Below, piece by piece: positions 14,340-16,618 of a stretch of 16,618 nucleotides of DNA (the first letter of the stretch is position 1; each line of letters starts with the position of its first letter). Source of the DNA: an uncultured Thermomicrobiales bacterium (GTDB taxonomy: Bacteria > Chloroflexota > Chloroflexia > Thermomicrobiales > UBA6265); NCBI GenBank assembly GCA_902806375.1, contig CADCWK010000408.1, positions 1 through 16,618 of the forward strand, in the 5' to 3' direction. The notes under the pieces were generated by a model. That model was not told where the DNA came from. It did no database searches and saw only the letters and a program-made list of their open reading frames with translations. A program made the position numbers and the translations under genes.

Positions 14340-15443
14340 TCAGACCGGCAGCAGTGATTCGATCTCCCGGAGGATCCCCCAGACGTCGCACTCGATGTTC
14401 GCGAGCAGAATCACCGTCAGATCATTGGGTGGATACCGGACCAGCAGGCTGGAGACGCCCGCGTTGGCGCCTTCCTTGTGCATGCGCCGGACTTGACCGT
14501 CCAGCGCGACCCGGAACTCGAAGGCGAAGCCGTTCATGAGGCGGTCGTCCTGGCCCTGCCGGACGAGGACGTGCGGGCGCTGGAACAGCTGACTCTCACT
14601 GGCGCCCATCAGGCGTCCCGACGTGACGGCCCGGGTGAACCGCTCCAGGTCGAGCGCGGTCACCGTCGCCCCACCGTCAGGCGACCCGATCGGCGGGTAG
14701 GAGTAGATGTTCTTGCGCCATTCGACCCGGTCACCGTCGTGGTCGATCCGCTTGTAGTGCTCCGCCATGTCCTGGTGGACGCCGTCCATCGCGCAGAAGT
14801 CGGCCCCGGTCATCCCGGCCCGGGCGAAGACGTGCTCGCGGACGTAGTCGCGGTAGGACATGCCGGTCGCCCGCTCGATGACGAGCCCAAGCAGGACGAA
14901 CGCGCAGTTGTTGTAGCGGACCCCTCGTCCGGGGGCGAACACGGGGTCCTTGTTGGCGAACTGGGGCAGGAAGTCGGCCGTCTCCCGGATCGCGTAGTTC
15001 GGTCGATCCACGAAGAGGTCTTCGTAGACCTCGCCCGCCTCCTCGTCGGCATCGTCGGCGATGCCGGAGGTGTGGGTCAGGCAATGGAAGACGGTCACGT
15101 CATCGGCGATCCGGGTGCCTGACACCCCGATGAACGGCATGACGGTCGTGTCGAGCGTGATCGCGCCGGCCTCGATGAGCTGAAGGATCGCGGCGGCCGT
15201 GAACACCTTGGTCACCGACGCGATGTCGAACCGGGTGTGGACCGTGTTGGGCACACCGAAGCCGCGATGGGCCAGGCCATGGGCCTCGTGGACCAGCGTC
15301 TCGTCGCCACGGGTGACGAGGCAGACGCCCGAGAACCGGGAGCCGGCGGCATGGTCGGCGAGCAGGGCGCGGATCCGGTCACCCGACGCGGCCGAATCGC
15401 TCCCGTGGTCATCGCGCGCTGGGGTGGTAGAGGTGTCGTCCAT
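14340..15443 (-). CDS. Serine hydrolase, beta-lactamase/class C (penicillin-binding-protein-like) family
   Basis: A 367-residue serine hydrolase of the Beta-lactamase/EstB/DD-peptidase fold. The nucleophile motif S-x-x-K is A-S-V-T-K (S76, K79), the second motif Y-x-N is Y177-N178-N179, and the third element is H322-K-E-G, preceding N-A-G-V-S-S. An L-T-H-T-S-G-I turn in the first half is typical of the family. There is no signal peptide: the N-terminus is Asp/Ser/Thr-rich, so the protein looks cytoplasmic. That argues for esterase or amidase activity rather than cell-wall or antibiotic action, but this is inference. The start is ATG 15443; a TTG at 15470 would add nine residues, and no clear ribosome site separates them. 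Convergent with the dehydratase gene; apparently monocistronic. Confidence 0.9.
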   Translation of the reverse strand: MDDTSTTPARDDHGSDSAASGDRIRALLADHAAGSRFSGVCLVTRGDETLVHEAHGLAHRGFGVPNTVHTRFDIASVTKVFTAAAILQLIEAGAITLDTTVMPFIGVSGTRIADDVTVFHCLTHTSGIADDADEEAGEVYEDLFVDRPNYAIRETADFLPQFANKDPVFAPGRGVRYNNCAFVLLGLVIERATGMSYRDYVREHVFARAGMTGADFCAMDGVHQDMAEHYKRIDHDGDRVEWRKNIYSYPPIGSPDGGATVTALDLERFTRAVTSGRLMGASESQLFQRPHVLVRQGQDDRLMNGFAFEFRVALDGQVRRMHKEGANAGVSSLLVRYPPNDLTVILLANIECDVWGILREIESLLPV

Positions 15444-15724
15444 ACCGCCGAGCATAGCCGATGGAATCAATGGTTTTGGGCTCCGGCGCCTGGGATTGCC
15501 CTACGTGAGCCAGCGTTGCTGTGCCGGCCCGCATTCTGGTGGCATGGCAATGCCGGCTCATCCCGCCAAATGCTGCCAGGCAGTGCTCTCACCGGGTAGC
15601 CCTCCTATTGCGGGCAGGGGTGAAAGTACGGACCCGTGATTTATCTTTCCCTGGCGATCGCCCGGCTCTTTCGGAGGTGTGGTTGCCGTTGTAGGCAGAT
15701 CTCCTCCTGAATGGCAAGCGGTCG
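15444..15724. other. Intergenic region, lower GC, no gene seen
   Basis: About 280 nt upstream of the serine hydrolase gene and downstream of the nuclease-like gene. It holds a short self-complementary GGCAT-GGCA-ATGCC at 15540-15553 and AT-richer sequence than the rest of the window. Short open frames on either strand have no conserved motif. Confidence 0.4.
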
Positions 15725-16333
15725 TCAACTCGACGAGGGTAAAGCCGGAACGTTGACTGCCATGATCGTCTCATGCAGGGCCGCCCATGGGACGGCCTTC
15801 CCGGCCAGTTCCCGGACCCGGGTGAGATTCATCGATCGCTGCCCAGTGGCTTGAATCGTCGAACCAGGAACAACGTAGAAGTCCCATGCGGTCAGGTCCA
15901 AGGGATCGTAGTCGTCAACGCACTTGCACGTCTGGACGGCAAACACGAAGACGTCGGCGCGGACCTGACGCGATTCACTATAGCCCGTCGCTGGCGACCA
16001 GCTGCGACCCGTGAGACTTGAGAAGACGATGATCGACGGGCGCTTTTGAGCCCAGCTCTGAAGGTAACCTGACGACTTGACCTCGATCCGGATTCCTTCT
16101 GGGGAGAGAACGTCGAAGTCGCCCCAACCCTCATCGTTGGGGCGGGTATCACCGACGGCCCGAGCTACCAGGAACTGAGCGAGCATCCCTCTGGTAGCGT
16201 TGAGACGCAGATCACCCATCGCCCATGCCCAGAAGTCGCGGACGGTGATGCCCGGCAGCAATGGTTCTGTCCCGTTCAGTTGCCGGACACCGGCTGGCTG
16301 TGCCTTCGGATTCCCGTCGCTATCACGTGCCAT
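15725..16333 (-). CDS. PD-(D/E)XK nuclease-fold-like protein, function unknown
   Basis: A 202-residue protein I cannot name. The middle shows a pattern of the PD-(D/E)XK nuclease fold: G-D-F-D at 71-74, then a short turn, then E84-V-K86-S-S-G-Y-L-Q-S-W, so D72 or D74 with E84 and K86 would make the metal site. A preceding helix, T-R-G-M-L-A-Q-F-L-V-A-R-A, sits where relatives often carry a Glu (here Q53). The N-terminus has D-F-W-A-W-A-M-G-D-L-R-L-N. Proteins with this arrangement are, from memory, small stand-alone hypothetical proteins in many bacteria. The start is ATG 16333, with GGAG 7 nt upstream. GC is lower than its neighbours (34 of 60 bases, 57%, in the sample 15841-15900), hinting at transfer. 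No methyltransferase or other defence partner is in the window. A tandem 8-nt repeat lies upstream. Confidence 0.75.
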   Translation of the reverse strand: MARDSDGNPKAQPAGVRQLNGTEPLLPGITVRDFWAWAMGDLRLNATRGMLAQFLVARAVGDTRPNDEGWGDFDVLSPEGIRIEVKSSGYLQSWAQKRPSIIVFSSLTGRSWSPATGYSESRQVRADVFVFAVQTCKCVDDYDPLDLTAWDFYVVPGSTIQATGQRSMNLTRVRELAGKAVPWAALHETIMAVNVPALPSSS

Positions 16334-16352
16334 TGATGTTCTCCGTGAGCGT

Positions 16353-16384
16353 TGAAGACCTGAAGACCTGAAGACCTGAAGAGG
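16353..16384 (+). repeat. Tandem 8-nt repeat upstream of the nuclease-like gene
   Basis: TGAAGACC occurs three times without gap (16353-16376), followed by a fourth partial copy TGAAGAGG (16377-16384). It lies 20-51 nt upstream of ATG 16333, in the region expected to hold the promoter or 5' leader of that gene. Confidence 0.8.
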
Positions 16385-16518
16385 TGTGAGGTGAAGGTGA
16401 TAACTCCATCACGTTGCGAAGTTTGGTCTTCTCCTCGGGTGGGCTGGCCCCCATGCTGGAATTGACGCCGTCACTTTCGCTCCGAAGCGGGATCAGGGGT
16501 GGTATCAGTTGTCCTTGC

Positions 16519-16618
16519 TCAGTACGCCAGCCGGTGCAGTGCGGCGGCGAGGACCTCGATACCGGCCACGCAGTCCTCCACGGAGGAGAACTCCTCCGGG
16601 GTGTGGCTGCGGCCGTCG
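16519..16618 (-). CDS. C-terminus of an M20-family amidohydrolase-like protein, cut by window edge
   Basis: The last 32 residues of a gene that starts beyond the right edge, ending in TGA at 16519-16521. The segment D-G-R-S-H-T-P-E-E-F followed by S-V-E-D-C and a C-terminal helix matches the end of M20-type Zn-dependent hydrolases (allantoate amidohydrolase / N-carbamoyl-L-amino acid hydrolase group), where G-x-S-H-x-P-E-E lies in the catalytic domain near the end. The call rests on this short stretch only. Downstream, before the nuclease-like gene, CGCTTCGGAGCG (16480-16491, minus-strand reading) can form a 4-bp stem with a small loop. Confidence 0.6.
   Translation of the reverse strand, partial: DGRSHTPEEFSSVEDCVAGIEVLAAALHRLAY

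Noticed and set aside
16353..16384. CRISPR-like array
   Set aside because: The copies are 8 nt, directly adjacent and have no spacers; it is a simple tandem repeat.

Overview
This is a high-GC window, roughly 70% G+C by eye and lower near the right end. It looks like a bacterial chromosome, most plausibly Chloroflexota (Thermomicrobia-like) and less likely an actinobacterium. The lineage is inferred from the gene repertoire only: an NB-ARC/LuxR-type ATPase regulator, a Tat-exported SH3b-repeat protein, a TIGR03885-like flavin oxidoreductase, a creatininase-family protein and acid-sugar enzymes. I saw no rRNA, tRNA, CRISPR array, transposase or phage gene.

Layout. 1-1682 (-) is a large signal-transduction ATPase cut by the left edge. 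Divergent from it is a GNAT acetyltransferase (1867-2349, +). Facing that are peptide deformylase (2371-2898, -) and a creatininase-family protein (2984-3826, -). A soluble GAF-PAS-PAS histidine kinase (4198-6267, +) overlaps by 4 nt a single-domain response regulator (6264-6626, +). Then come a xylose-isomerase-like TIM barrel (6854-7693, +) and a Tat-signal protein with four SH3b domains (7836-8831, -), separated by a perfect 17-bp hairpin. Next are an LLM-class flavin oxidoreductase (9210-10175, +), an HpaI-type aldolase (10480-11313, +), a D-2-hydroxyacid dehydrogenase (11506-12456, +) and an enolase-superfamily acid-sugar dehydratase (12784-14037, +). The right end holds a serine beta-lactamase-like hydrolase (14340-15443, -), a PD-(D/E)XK-like nuclease-fold protein of lower GC (15725-16333, -) and the C-terminus of an M20-like amidohydrolase (16519-16618, -).

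Functional reading. The clearest unit is 10480-14037. A RhmD-like dehydratase would turn an aldonate into a 2-keto-3-deoxy acid, and the HpaI/RhmA-like aldolase would split that into pyruvate and an aldehyde. The dehydrogenase would interconvert a 2-hydroxy acid and a 2-keto acid. The TIM barrel at 6854 may belong to the same metabolism. Each gene has its own 190-330 nt leader, and no transporter or dedicated regulator lies in the window, so this is a gene neighbourhood and not a tight operon. The two-component pair is a separate cytoplasmic signalling module with unknown output.

I do not see a clearly new system. The points most worth checking are the nuclease-fold gene with its upstream 8-nt tandem repeat, the Asp-to-Asn change in the creatininase-family metal site, a repeated hairpin element in two leaders of the sugar-acid cluster, and a 10-bp hairpin in the leader of the flavin oxidoreductase gene.
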